From Paraphaeosphaeria minitans (Eukaryota; Ascomycota; Dothideomycetes; Pleosporales; Didymosphaeriaceae): DNA of 64,000 nucleotides. The notes under the pieces are model-generated. The model had not been told where the DNA came from. It searched no databases and worked only from the letters and a program-made list of their open reading frames with translations. Location: assembly GCA_015832175.1 (NCBI GenBank), contig WJXW01000006.1:1612001-1676000 (forward strand), read 5' to 3'. Below, piece after piece: positions 44,323 to 56,191 of the stretch (position 1 is the stretch's first letter; every line of letters starts with the position of its first letter). Both the position numbers and the translations under genes were made by a program.

Positions 44323-45098
44323 AGTGACGGATGGATATTTGGAGCGGGTTGGGGAGGAGTGTGCCGACAGCGAGTGGCAGCGAATAGGATAGGTTGCGTT
44401 TGGGTGTGGGTGTGGGTGTGGGTGGTGGAGTGTCGAGCGAGGCGGGGCTTCTGAGATCGCACCAGGCGAATAAGTAAGAGAGCAGTCGCGGAACGCTGGT
44501 CGTTTGTTTGCGGCGACGAGGAAAGGAAGGCGGCGGGTGCGTTTGTCTTTCAGCCTTGCATGCTTGCTGCGCGCTCACGAAGAAAATGCAGGTGCTGCCG
44601 TTGCCGCAACGTCTTGGCGCGGCGCTAACACGGCCATGCGATCCAAACCTTGGTGAAACCCCTCGCATATCAGAACTCGCTGAGGCACGAAACAACCTTC
44701 ACACATTCAGGTGAGAGATGCACATGATTCAAGCGAAATGAGAGAAAAGTATTCATTCAACTATCCCTGACGTCCAAGAGGACATGTCCACGCCACCACT
44801 CCGAACCTAGCTCCTTGAGAGCCAGGCTGGGAGCAGCCTCGTCGCCGAGCAAGGCGCATTTTGATATAAGCACTTCTAAAGCGGCACAACTACAGCCATG
44901 GGAAAGGCAGAATTGCAATTTGACATCCGTGCTATAGCATCACGAGGAACAAAGCAAAGGGGAGTGGGGTGCGGAGACCCCAGTGAGTTAAACATTAGTA
45001 TTGGTTAACAGGTCTCATACCTGTATGGAAGAAAAAACTCGCCGAGTATTATAAGTACATATAGACAGGACAAACGTTCGAGCCGTCGCCACATAAGA
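44323..45098. other. Intergenic region between eIF4E and squalene synthase
   Basis: Promoter of eIF4E and 3' region of ERG9. It contains a short GGGTGT repeat (44402-44425) and a small GGGGT/ACCCC hairpin near 44967-44982. No gene seen. Confidence 0.5.
44402..44425. repeat. GGGTGT hexanucleotide repeat
   Basis: Nearly four copies of GGGTGT on the plus strand, about 80 bp upstream of the eIF4E start, that is, a C-rich/A-C tract in the coding-strand leader or promoter of that gene. Confidence 0.8.
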
Positions 45099-46736
45099 CT
45101 ATAATTCGCTGTGATCCGTGGACGGCTTCGTATCCAATGGTACGCTGGCATTGATTGGGCCACTCGAGCCAAAGAGTTGTCCTAGTTGTTCTTTGGCTTG
45201 ACTCAAGGCAATGTCGAAACGTGCGCCCGCAAACCAGGCAGCGGTGAACTGGTGTCTACGTTAGCGACCACCCAAGCAGCTTGTGCAGGGTGCCTTACCA
45301 TGATTCCTGAAATGAGAAGAATGGTACCAATGACCGCCGATACCATGTAGATGGTCTCCCACTTGGTCTCGTCTGCCTCATTCTTCAGCCTTGCGACCTC
45401 TTCCGCATTGACTGGGTTTTTCTTCTCGTCCACAGGCGGCTTCTGCGACGGGAAGATGCTCTCGATGAACTGCTCCGTCTACAGCGATGGTCAGTCCTCT
45501 ACCCTTGTGTTCCGCCTATCCTGCGGGGCTGCTTACCTTGCCACATGCGATGCTAATCTGAAGGAAGTTCGGGTCGTGAGGGTTGTTCTTCTTGTGGATC
45601 TTGCGTGTATATCGCTTGAAAACATCGCACACTAGTTGGAGGTTTTGAGTTGATTCCAGCATCAGCTGGCAAGCGTCACCCTTCGTGATCTTGACATTCC
45701 GCTTGAAAATGTCATGGTTCTGGAAGCAGACATCGAGAGTGGCAATAGCCATGGACTGGGGAATTGCGCAGAAGTTGAAGACACTCTGCTCCTTGATACC
45801 AGCGAGGTAGAAGAGGCAGTCGTCGGCGCGCCTTAATGTCGTCAAGATCATTTCTGAGCTGCAGGCAAGGGCCTTGTCCTTGTTTTCCGGTTTGAAGAGG
45901 TCCTCGAATTTGTCCACATGCTTAGACCATATCTCCTTTGGCCAGAAGCGTCGCTTGTCGTCGAAGTCTTCCTTGATATCACGGATGATGTTAACCTGCT
46001 GCAGGAACTGACCCATGGACTCGTGAAGCTCAGTCCGCTTTAATAGGGCAGGGTTTGCCTTGCCCTCCTCAACGAACAACCGCGTGCAACCTTCGCCGAC
46101 AAGTCCCGCCACGTAATGGCAGTATTTCTCGTAGTCCTTTACAGTGTTGACCCCATTGTCGTTGATGCCGAACTCGGCGTTCTTCACATAGTCAGCCATG
46201 CCGTTACCCATTCGCTTGGTGATGTCCTTGATGATGGCCTGGTGCGCGGGTTTAAGCTTCTTGTATTCCTCAATCACGACATTGAATTCGACACACAGCT
46301 GTCTATCCTTCTCGTTGGGGCCGTTTTCGGTGAACGTCCATCCGTCTTGCTCGATGATGTTGTGGAAATCACGCAGAATGGGCTCCTTCTTCGCCAGCGG
46401 TATCGTCATGTCATCCTCAATGGTGTCCAGGCCGCGGAGGACCAGGTAGAAGATGGCAACAGAGACGAGGATGTCGGGATGTAACTCCAGGATGACAGCG
46501 ACAAAGCTGCGGCTCGTCTGAGCAAGGAAGTGGAAGCATCGCTTCAGCGACGCACTCTCCTTGGACTCATCGCGCTCGTGCACGGGGTTGTGCCAGACTT
46601 TCCTGCAGCAGGATCAGTATGCTAGAGAGCAGCTGGGCCTTGGGATGACCAGGGAATGCGTGGCTTACCATTGAATGATTGAGCGCAGTTGCGTAGGGTG
46701 CACAGCATAGTACGCGATGTCTTTTACGCCCGGCAT
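45099..46736 (-). CDS. ERG9: Squalene synthase (farnesyl-diphosphate farnesyltransferase)
   Basis: Joins two farnesyl diphosphates to squalene via presqualene diphosphate, using NADPH and Mg2+; first committed step to ergosterol, at the ER membrane. Four exons, 46736-46669, 46602-45537, 45478-45299 and 45248-45099, with introns of 66, 58 and 50 bp, give 487 aa. The start [14 protein letters not shown] and the joint [15 protein letters not shown] are family-like. The first Asp-rich motif is DTIEDD (82-87), the second lies in IIRDIKEDF, and [12 protein letters not shown] and [14 protein letters not shown] are the central conserved blocks. C-terminal membrane anchor: [20 protein letters not shown] continuing after the last splice into FTAAWFAG. 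The tail beyond the anchor is longer than in yeast, as usual in filamentous ascomycetes. Confidence 0.97.
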
Positions 46737-47246
46737 AGTTGCGGGTGACGTGTGGGCGAAATTGATGAGGCAAGGGAGGGGGTGACTGTAGGTGGAGCGG
46801 GGGTGTCGCTTAGCTAAAAGGACACCAGCGGATGCGTGATATAAACAAACGTCGTGAAAAGGTGCCGGATCAGGGCGGGGTATCAATTGAAGGGGGGAAG
46901 AAGGAGTGAAGGTCTCTGGAGGCGCGTGCCGTGCGGTTAACAAAAAGCTCCCAACTCTCCACATTTGCGCACGGTCCCCTCACATCAAATTGCGCCAAGC
47001 CCCCTCGTCCGGGTCCAAGCACTTGCATCGCAGCAGTCACCTGCACTGTTCGCGCATGTCACCTGCAAACTTTCACTACGATTGGGGTCTACGAGACTAC
47101 GATTCACCAAGGCGAAATCCGGATCGCGATTTAAAACCTATCTTATTTTTGGTCCCCCACACCATCTCGATTGCGGTAGGTGGTAGCTACGGCGCTACCC
47201 TTTCTTCGAAGAACATCAATCATAGTTGCCAGATGCATTACACAGA
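46737..47246. other. Promoter region of ERG9
   Basis: 510 bp upstream of squalene synthase and downstream of the next minus-strand gene. No additional gene seen. Possible sterol-response elements cannot be told apart by eye. Confidence 0.45.
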
Positions 47247-47780
47247 TCAGCTCCAGCTTACGACAACCCTCTTCTTCGCCCTATATGCTTCCCTCTCTTC
47301 CGCACCGTCCACTCCCATAGCCGCATTCTCGGAATCTCGGGTTCGTTTCCGCCCATGGTGCGGTACCCCCTGTTCTGCGACCGTCTCTGCCCTCTTGTTC
47401 CGACCAAGCCGTTGTGAGACCTTCCGCTCCAAGCCTCCAAGTTTGCTCAGCAGTCCTTTTGGTGTCAACTTTGGTCGCGCTTCAGTTTCTTTCTGATCTT
47501 CTGACGTATATGATGCCACCGTATCGAAACCAATCTTTTCTGCTGTCTCGGTTCTGAGATGAGAGGATTTGGGGCTACGAGAACGCTTGGAGTCGGCGTC
47601 GTAGTCTATGCCCGCGTTTATCTTCGCGATGAAACTGGGAACAATAGACCTCAAGTCCTTGTTATGTTGCATCATGTTGGTAAACATGACGTCTGCGATG
47701 CTGTTCTCTTTCCTCTTGCTTCTCTGGATGTGGGTGATACTGTTCTTCCAATCGCGAAGGGTATCGAAGGTGAACACCAT
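47247..47780 (-). CDS. Uncharacterised small basic protein
   Basis: One exon, 177 aa, ATG at 47780. The first 60 residues are the most structured part (MVFTFDTLRDWKNSI, then a helical segment with DVMFTNMMQHNKDLRSIVPSF). The rest is Lys/Arg/Ser/Glu-rich with KRSRSPKSS and RKRTRDSE, which could serve as nuclear localisation signals. No domain recognised and no sign of secretion or membrane segments. Reading frame integrity over 177 codons and an ordered N-terminus favour a real gene, but there is no family evidence. It could be lineage-specific. Confidence 0.45.
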   Translation of the reverse strand: MVFTFDTLRDWKNSITHIQRSKRKENSIADVMFTNMMQHNKDLRSIVPSFIAKINAGIDYDADSKRSRSPKSSHLRTETAEKIGFDTVASYTSEDQKETEARPKLTPKGLLSKLGGLERKVSQRLGRNKRAETVAEQGVPHHGRKRTRDSENAAMGVDGAEEREAYRAKKRVVVSWS

Positions 47781-48001
47781 GTTGCTTCTGAATGAATGAG
47801 ATGAAGAAGCCGCGATCTAACCTAGTAAGGGTGGCCTGAATAACTGTTCGATTAAAGGGGCGTAGCGATGATTTTGCAGAAAGTCACACATGTCAACATG
47901 CTTACTCTGACTGTGTTGGGATTGCTCACATATGCTACACGCCATGCTCGTCCAACCTCTCCTCCCATCCAATGCTCGAGTTGTTGGACATAGAATTTAT
48001 T

Positions 48002-48895
48002 TCACATGAACATGTTGAGAACTGGTCCGCCAATCTCGCGTATCCAATAATCATCATAGCGATTGGCATAGCTGTTACGGTCAAGCTCGCTGGCGCCGTA
48101 CTTGATGAACTCGCTGCCCTGGATGCTGCTTCCATCGTCCTTCCAGTCGATTCCGCTCATTCTATGAGCATCGTACTCAGAGGCAGCGAAGCCGGTATGG
48201 TCTGTTCCAGCCTCTGATACTGCAGACCGAATAACTTCTCCGCTGGCACGGTTGGGGCCCGAGGTCTCGTCGATGTTACGCTCCCACGTATCAGTCAATC
48301 TATGTGACGCAGCTTCATCAGTAGCCGGGGCGTTGTGTGCGGTCTCATCGTGCGCGGGTGATCTTGATGGCGCAGGTGGAGATGCTATAGCATCCGGTAT
48401 CTGGGCGGGTTGCAGATCACTGGGACCACCACGCTTCCGAGTCTGTTCAGTAGTCCATGCTTGATCTCGCATATTGAGAGGTACCGTCTTCGCGGCGAAT
48501 GACCTGGAGATTCCAGACCACAAAGGCGCCGCTTGGGCTTTTCCACGCGCCGCTATCAAGCTCCCTGGCGTCTCTGGTCGTCTCTGGCGAGTTTCGGAAC
48601 CTGCATTGGTACCAGCAACAGTTACAGGATCCATTGCCGTCGCTTCAAGGTCCTCGTACTCTTCATCCGAATAATCCTCTTCGACGTAATACTTGTCCTC
48701 GCGCTGCCACAACTTCCAGACATAGGTGGCAGTAACACATATGATGAGGCAACTGATTACCAAAGGAATCCACGCAAGTGGTTGTACATGGAGCGAGCGG
48801 GAAGGTACAAGCTCAAGCGGTGGCGCAAGAGTAACAGTCGGTAAGAAATCGGACTCTGGAACGAGCTTCCGAGAAATAGTGGTTGGCAATGCCAT
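48002..48895 (-). CDS. Uncharacterised single-pass membrane protein
   Basis: One exon, 297 aa, ATG at 48895. A single strong hydrophobic helix lies at about residues 41-61 (LAWIPLVISCLIICVTATYVW), with a short Pro/Ser-rich N-terminal part before it. After the helix comes a charged, acidic segment (EEDYSDEEYEDLEA), then a long disordered Pro/Ala/Thr-rich region and a more ordered end with Tyr-rich YANRYDDYWIREIGG. The organisation resembles many small fungal plasma-membrane or ER proteins with a cytosolic tail. I recognise no domain. Function unknown. Confidence 0.6.
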   Translation of the reverse strand: MALPTTISRKLVPESDFLPTVTLAPPLELVPSRSLHVQPLAWIPLVISCLIICVTATYVWKLWQREDKYYVEEDYSDEEYEDLEATAMDPVTVAGTNAGSETRQRRPETPGSLIAARGKAQAAPLWSGISRSFAAKTVPLNMRDQAWTTEQTRKRGGPSDLQPAQIPDAIASPPAPSRSPAHDETAHNAPATDEAASHRLTDTWERNIDETSGPNRASGEVIRSAVSEAGTDHTGFAASEYDAHRMSGIDWKDDGSSIQGSEFIKYGASELDRNSYANRYDDYWIREIGGPVLNMFM

Positions 48896-49379
48896 GGCAA
48901 GGACTTACAGTCTACCGAGCGACTAAATCCTGCACTACCGTAACACTTGCGGTGGAAGGTTGAAGTCCAGCTCTGTTGCGAGCATGAACCTTATACGTTG
49001 AACGACATCGTTTGAAGTTCGAACGGCCATAGAGCCCTTAATTTGAATCTGACGACCGCATTCAATGACTGGCGTTTGCACCTTCGTCTTCACATATCAC
49101 GCGCTGACCTTCTTCTGAGTTCAGCCGCACCTAGCTCTGTTTTGGCATCCTGCTCAGCATCGGAACAAGACCACCCTTCCCTATTCCTCAGATCAGCCAT
49201 TGATAATAGCGGGGGCTCACGCTTCGCTCTAAAGTTCCGCATCATATGCATTTCGCGCTCAAGCGTCGCAGATATTCTTTGCAGAAGCCACCCAGCCTCC
49301 GAATTATTGCTCCTCAGCGGGCTCCTTACACCGAGTCAACTCCATACTTTCCGCTCACCTTCATCCGCGGTTCCGAGGT

Positions 49380-49670
49380 CGGGATAGCTATGCAAATTCC
49401 GCTCGTGGTGCGCCCTCGGCTTACGGTGAGCGGATGCATCGTTCTCGTCTTGCCCAATCAGCCGTCGGCAGTAATTTCACTCTTGTATGTGCATTGCTTG
49501 TCGCTCATTGATTTTCGTAATTCTTTAGAAGGATATAGTGGTAGGAATCAATGTCGCAATTGAGCTTGTTGCCATGTTCGCCAGTTTCTTCTGCATTGGC
49601 AAGCTCGTCCTGTGCGGTGTATCTTTACAACCCTCAGTTGTTGAATTCCAGACTTCAGTGTTCCGCTGAA
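49380..49670 (+). pseudogene. Possible relic of a membrane-protein gene
   Basis: On the plus strand one frame reads ERMHRSRLAQSAVGSNFTL, then a possible 43-47 bp intron from GTATGTGC (about 49485) to CTTTAG (about 49528), then DIVVGINVAIELVAMF and ASFFCIGKLVLCGVSL, a convincing transmembrane helix. It ends at a stop near 49671, and no upstream start or further helices are found. It could be the surviving piece of a multi-helix protein. The evidence is only composition and a splice-like junction. Confidence 0.25.
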
Positions 49671-49905
49671 GCCGTATTCGCCCGGGAGAATAGTAGTGAT
49701 CCTGCCCAGATAGTCAAGTCACGGAGGGCGTTGGTCACAGTGTCGCCCATGTTGCTGATCAAGATAGTGAGCAATGGAACAGCGAGTAAACTCCAGAATA
49801 CGAAGAAGGCTTCGCCGGAGTTATGCGTAGGTGAATAATCGCCGTATCCAATGGTCAGTAGAGATGTTTCGGCTGACTGCACGTCTGACTTGCCTTTTCA
49901 GATAG
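49655..49905 (-). pseudogene. TOK1-type potassium channel fragment
   Basis: The minus-strand frame contains SLLTIGYGDYSPTHNSG, the selectivity filter of a two-pore-domain potassium channel, followed by EAFFVFWSLLAVPLLTILI and SNMGDTV, the helix after the second pore in fungal TOK1 outward rectifiers. The frame is bounded by a stop at about 49910 on the 5' side and TGA at 49655-49657. TOK1 proteins have about 600-700 residues and eight helices; here only about 75-80 codons remain, and I see no other channel parts within the surrounding kilobases. So this is a gene fragment, not a working channel. Confidence 0.75.
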
Positions 49906-51023
49906 ACTGTGACTGAATGACTTTGATTACGCTTTTTAAATGGCGATGAATGTACTGATGGTCTGGATACATTTTCGGAGTGGGAAGCGTCCGTTATGAG
50001 TTCCTATGACCAGTTTAGGTAGCGCTACTTTCACTGAAATTCTATTCGCCGATGCTTATCAATTTGGACATTGCTGCTTACCGCGACTACGTGAAAAGTG
50101 TTTTCGTTAGAGTCGATTCAAAGGCGACGTATACCGCCAAATGCATGTGCACAGCTGTCAAGTGAAGGGGCGTTTGCATGCTCGTCATCCCCTGGACTCG
50201 CTGAACGTCTCTCCCGTCATTTTTGACGTGGTACATGGACCGTTTAGATATGTTTACGCTCACCTTCGGGTCGGCCGTTTGTCACTACGGCGGGTGGCGC
50301 AGTGTTTCGTTCAACCGTGCCTGCCTTGAACTGATGGCTTCCGGGTACGCCTTGTGGCATATATTCATGTTAGCGCGGCTTACATTCATCTCAATTCAAG
50401 ACGGCATGGCCTAATGGGTCCTGAGCATGACCTTAAACTGCATCACCCATAATAGGTAAGTCCATCTCCCTGTGTTTCAAAAGGGTAAAATGTTAAGACT
50501 TTTCCCTTCCCCTACCGCCCGGGGTTTTCTTTTTTGGCAGTGGTCCGAGTAGCGGTGTTGGCGAATTGGACAGCGGCACCTTTTTTGTTGTTTCTCGGGG
50601 AACACGTCCTTGGTGAGGGCAGGAGCTTACCCTCCGGCTTGGGCCAGGAGGTAGAGACCCGACCAACCTGTACAAGCCCTTATAATCCTTTTCGCCCTTT
50701 TGAAATCCACCTTGTGTTTCGTGAAGGTGTGCAGCTCTTCTTATACATGTGCGGGGCGGCGTTGCGGCTGAGGCTTGTGTGGTGTACATTCGAGGCCGTA
50801 GCCGCGACCTGCCTTTATCCCCTCCACTTTCAACACACCACTCCAATCCCACCATTTCGCAGCGACGTCGGAGAGGGCTCTCCCTTGCGAGCTAAGTACC
50901 AACCCGTCGCTATCAAAGCCGTCGATTTCTTGCTAGCCACGCGCATATCCTTGAGGCCGGCCGGGCTGCCATAAAGCTGGGCAACTATTCATAGCCCAAG
51001 AGAACGCAGTCCTGCAGCACACC

Positions 51024-51456
51024 CACGGCGCAAGGAGTGGACAGAGAAATACGGATATGGCCTCGCGACACCAGCGACATCGATAGCTTATATGCGCACC
51101 GGAGCTCGTCGCTCTAGACGCGGGGGGCATTGAAGCACGACCGCCCACCACCGTTGCACAACCACATTCGATACGAACACTGATTGTACACAAGCAGCCG
51201 ATCCCTCGCCATCGTAGCTGACATTGTTCTGGCCAGCCATCACTTTTGCGCGATGTGCTCAGGGCCTGCACCACCAACACCATGGCTGGACATCCTGAGA
51301 GAAACAAAGTTGACAGTACCACGGCGGCGCAAGGAATAAATGAAGCGATATGAGCATGCTCTCGTGATTTCAGCGACATCAAAGGCTTCTACACGCGTCG
51401 GAGCTCATTGCGCCTCGTCGCGAAAGCGGAGGCGGATGCATTGGCTCACGACCGCC
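51024..51456. repeat. Imperfect direct duplication, spacing about 296 bp
   Basis: Copy A (51024-51146) and copy B (51320-51456) share in order CACGGCG, CAAGGA, an ATATG block, CAGCGACATC, CGGAGCTC and CACGACCGCC, with many substitutions and small gaps between. The order and spacing are too regular for chance, but the copies are old. No coding content is recognisable. Confidence 0.5.
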
Positions 51457-53412
51457 ATACCCCTCGCGCTCATGTCAGCAAACTTGTCGAAGTTCGACAT
51501 GCTGACATTGCAATCAGCTACCCCAGCAGCGGTCTGCGCGATTGGGAACACAATCGAACGCTCGTGGTCGAGCCGCCGGAATGCGTGCACACAGCTCCGC
51601 AAACACCCACGTCGGGTATCCCCGACCAGTGCGGCCTCCGCAGAACCCAAACGAATTCAATACGTCAACATTCCGGTGGCGCACCGAAAATACCCCAGTG
51701 GTTTTTACACCCGCGACAGTCGAATGAGGATGGCGCGCGGCATGTCTGGGTCTCAACATCTCCGCTTTGAGCTTCAGCTCGAGCGACTGACATCCGATGC
51801 AACGCGTGAGTAGACCCTACACGGATAACCCGAGCAACGAAATCCGTAGATTTGCACCAACCCATGTAGAAAGCCTGGGGCTAGCAGGCCTGACCGTTGC
51901 GGCATCTCTGCACCTCGAGAAGCAGCGACCCAAACCTTCGTCGAATAAACCATACCGAGAGTGGACCATGGCAAAGCAAGGATAGGGGACGCTGCAGAGC
52001 ATACGATTCGAAGAGCGGTAAGCCCCGTTGCTTTAACAAGTCCCAGAGACGATTTTCACCGCGATCGATCCGAGTGACGGCCCATACTCTTTAAATTCAA
52101 CGCTCCGGCTACTTGGATCTTGTTACAACTCGCTTGCTGGAACCAGGAGTATGATGATAATAGCCAGCTGGGCAGAACAATTCGCAGGAATGAACTCGGC
52201 TCGAGCAATGACAGCCACATGCGTCCAGGGACCAGCATAAGATTCGGATGAATGCGAGGTACAGATGCGGTCTCGCCTCATACGCCGTATGAATGCACCC
52301 ACACCACGCTTTTCAGCATGAAGAAAAAGTATAGGCGCGCAACCAGTGGCCAACAACAGTGGTTAAGGTTCCTCCAAGCGTCCTCGGGCTTGCGAGCGTC
52401 ACGGCAACGGCTGCCATTATTCGACTGACAGCGTGATACCGCATTAGATTTCTGTTGATGATATTCCGTGGAAGCAGCAATACGAGCATGCAAGACCCGG
52501 CCTCGCACGGTATCTGAATAAAAAGAAGCCGAGTCTAGGATCCTTTGGCAGAACGTCATGCGGACCTCCGCTTTAGTTGGTGTGCAGCAATACCCCCATT
52601 GGCCGAGCAAGCGTCCAGGCCGTGCTCATTGTCGGTTGCAGAACTTTAGAGGCAAGGACACAGGACACGGACAGGCTGGACCCGGTTCAAGTATAGCTTT
52701 GATGGGACGTCGGAGAATGAGCGAAAACGAGACAGTCAGACCAGTACAAGCATACACCCGAGGCGAGTCTCCACCCTATACCGTCACCCGCACACGATTC
52801 GAAGGAGGCTACATCGTAGTCTGGAGTCTGCGATGCATTTCAAGAAAGAAATGGACTGATGCCAGGTGGCAGATTCTGTTATCGAGAAAGTACAACGAGT
52901 AATACAGGCTTTTCAACGAAGTACGACGGCGGATTACCCACATAGCTCCTGAAGACCAGGCTTGCAAAGCTCGATGTTGTTCTTTGAAGCTTGAGAAAGC
53001 AGACTAGCTCAGTGCGTAAACCTTGCTATTTCAGAATTCATTGCTTGCAGAATGGACGCTTCCTCGCTCAACACAAAGATTGCCAGCTGTTATGCGACGG
53101 TCGAGATGGCTTGTCTCTCCGCAGATGCGTGTTTTGAACTTTGATTTCTGTAACTGGATGTCCGGTGCCCTGGTCATCCAAGTTCATCGTATCAGCGCGA
53201 ACGGCCGACACAGCGCATGCAAAGGATTCAGGATCTCTGGTCAAGAAGAAGGACAGTGCTTCACCAAGTACTAGCTCTTACATGGTCCTTTCTTGGATGC
53301 TGAACGCTTCTCTGCTTGCAAAGCCTGTTTGTCGACAAATTCCCGGGATCAAAGCCATTCATGCCGAATGCGTAGCATGCTGAGAGAAACAGAGGCTCAT
53401 TGTCGATGTCAG

Positions 53413-53441
53413 AACCGCCCCTTGGATGTTGAGGGGCGGTT
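53413..53441. repeat. Perfect 10-bp inverted repeat with 9-nt loop
   Basis: AACCGCCCCT at 53413-53422 and AGGGGCGGTT at 53432-53441 are exact reverse complements around the loop TGGATGTTG. A GC-rich 10-bp stem would be a stable hairpin in RNA or single-stranded DNA. It lies in gene-free sequence, so no transcript is assigned. Confidence 0.9.
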
Positions 53442-56182
53442 GCTAGCTTCTGCGCGACATGCTGGGTCAACAGCTCTGTGGCTTGCTTTCTATCTTTTCC
53501 AGCGCATTTTGCCAGCCAAGGTTTCTTCAACGCTGCGGGAAACTCAGTATGATACAGCCCCGAAGCGCGAAGCCAGACAAAAGAAACGGTCTGCTTGAGG
53601 CGCCTGCAGGTCTAGCGCTCTTGCTAGATCCATCCAGTAGGTCACGGTCTACTGCTTTTGGGAACTTCTTCTGCAATTGTATTCGAGCATGCGTTTGAAT
53701 ATGCTGTTCGAAGCTGGATGCTTCAGACGCGTCGTCTCTCCGCGTCCAAAAACCCGAGATTATCTTCCTCGCAGGGCAGAGACCCTCGCGCCCGTACCCT
53801 GGTTGACGAGCGGGCATGCGGGATACTGCAGCCCATATCCCTCATGTTCGTAGTGACTCCTCCAAGTTTATTTCAGCCTGCGTTGGCATGATTCGCGAGC
53901 GTGCGACCGCCTGGACATACTGAATCCTTGGAGTATTTGCTGGCACCCGCGTGGCGCGATCTTGTCGATCCAGCCGTGCCCGTGTTTCGCCGTTCAGTCC
54001 TGCGTGCGCTGCGAGGGGCTTTCGAGAGGAAGTATCGGCCGGTCGATGTATGCTGCGGTTGGCGATTCGCAGGAGAAGCTCGTGGGCTAAAGACCGCACA
54101 TGTAGTTGGATGGCTGCCTGTTTGAAGGTCGTGACTCGGTCGTTGGACCTAATCGCGCCCATCTCAAAGATTAAAAATAGTTGCGAAGCGTCAGACCGCA
54201 AACCCTTCCTCTTGCATTCGAGTCCCTGTCTGGCGAGATTTGACTCCAAGATAACGGTTTGATGGCTCCAGCCTGGTCGTTCGATTGCTGGCCCGAGTGA
54301 TGCGAGCGTCGAGCTATTCGCCGTCATTCGCTTCGCCGTGTAGTCGCCATGGTGGTGCTGCTGCAATTCTCATTCCAAAACTCGACTCAATCTTCCGAGT
54401 ATCGAGTTGAAACAGCAGATCCGGTAGAGCGGTCTGCTTCTCATACCCTTCTCATATTTCCTTGTTCCATTCTCGTGCATTCGCATTGAGGGGTCGTCGG
54501 CTGAGCGCAGCATCGAGTACGTCGGGGAGGGTACATTGCTCGTTTGGCGGGCGGTAATTGCTACACGTAGGAGAGAGCTCTCTCGAATTGCAGCACCTAT
54601 GCATGTCGGGGCATGTTAGCAGCGTGCTAAGCACGTCGACAGACACTTCGTGGTGGTGCGGCTGGCGATGTGGTTGGAAGTCGCGAGGGGCGTTGAGGCC
54701 GAGGGGCACGGCATGAGAGGACCTGACAACACCAGGCTACACATTGCCTGCGTGGAGCTTCGCTGCAAGCCCCTTTCCGAGAGCCCTTCAAGCTGCGACT
54801 CGACATAGCATGCTGTACGTTTGGGACGATGGGGTAGGGTAGGCTTGGGGCTCCACATCACAGTTCTCAAGCTTGCCAGTGGCCCGGCTGCTAAACATGG
54901 ATCGCATCGGTGCGCCCATCCGCTTAATCCGCGAATGAAGGCCGGAGAGACCAGCTGCAACAGGCTTAGAAGATGAGCATCCTCCGCACTGCCAAACGGT
55001 TAAGCTGACGACATGCTATCTATACCTAACGTTCGTACATCCTGCTGCGATTTCATGAGCCAACGATGCATCCATCGTTGCCCATGCTGCTAGAACACAT
55101 CGAGCATAGCCAGCTATACGTGGGGTGATGGTTCTTCCAAAGCATTATTGTCTCAGCATGTCTATACTCGGACTCGTTCGCTGCTCGCGATTAGAACGAT
55201 ATGGTCATGAGACGAGCAGAAGATGCATTGCAAACTCCTTCCCTAGCACGAGCAATGAGCCTACGTGATTGTAGGTCATCTCTTCTTGCCCTCGTGCCGT
55301 CTACATAATTTGCTTGCTTTTCAATGCTTCCTCCAAGCCAGGACTTGACCCTCTGGCCAAAACTTGACCCTCCAAGCCAGCATAATTTGCGGTCATACCA
55401 GTCCTGCTAGTTCCTTCTGTCTTTCGAGATCGCAGATACAGCTAGTCTCACGGTCATAGACATGGAAGTACACCGGTCTAACCAGTCGACCTTACGCGAA
55501 AAAGAAAATATGTGTTGCGGTTGTGACCCGCACGCATTCACGAAGAGGTAGCTGAGGCATGTGTCGACAATCCTAGGTCTTGTCTCTCTCCTGTGATTTC
55601 CTAGCACATCACAAATTTTCATACGAGCTCGCCGTGTGTTGATCCTGTTGGGCAAAAGAAGTATCGGGTGAATACAAAGCAACTGCATGCTACGCGAAAG
55701 ATCAGGCTGGCTTCACAATCGGCCCGGTAGTATTTCACAGGGCACTCTATGTTGAGCGGCAAGACGCTCTCGACTCATCCGATTATCCAGACTCTGTGCT
55801 TGATATGGTGACTCGTCTCAAGTGTAGGTCGCACTCTCCGATGGGGTGGACGACAATAGCATGCTCAAGACTTTCCAACACCCCTCTTGTTAGGCACAAG
55901 ATGCCACGCAGCTTTCACATGGATAAGCTGAGCCACAGGCATTGTAATCCAACACTACGGACACGTGTTCGCCGCCTACGAGCTGCTGAAGCTAGGCTTA
56001 CCCACACCGACGGATAGCGTGTCTGCATCACAGCCTCACGCCCTCTATCTCTACATGCATTGCTCAGCTCAGCTCAGCTCTCTGTATCAGCTGCACGCTT
56101 GTTCTTCCCTCTGGTGGCTCTGCTGCGTCGAGGCACGCCGCCTTTACCGCCTCACGTCCTCTCTCACTCGCTAGCAGAGGGC

Positions 56183-56191
56183 CATATAAAG
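56183..56191 (+). promoter_or_regulatory. TATA box of the DEAD-box helicase gene
   Basis: CATATAAAG, about 230 bp upstream of the ATG at 56423. The sequence between is rich in CT runs, as is usual for strongly transcribed fungal genes, so the predicted leader is long. Confidence 0.5.

Noticed and set aside
50493..50855. 120-codon Pro/Lys-rich reverse frame
   Set aside because: Low-complexity ends and no family signal; probably chance in a G-rich stretch.
53842..54366. 174-codon reverse frame in the gene-poor island
   Set aside because: No recognisable domain, no ordered segment, and a shuffled-like composition similar to other frames nearby.
51000..55700. RIP-mutated transposon block
   Set aside because: No A/T enrichment or TpA excess is obvious by eye, and no reverse transcriptase, integrase or transposase motif is visible in any frame. 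A computed RIP index could still change this.
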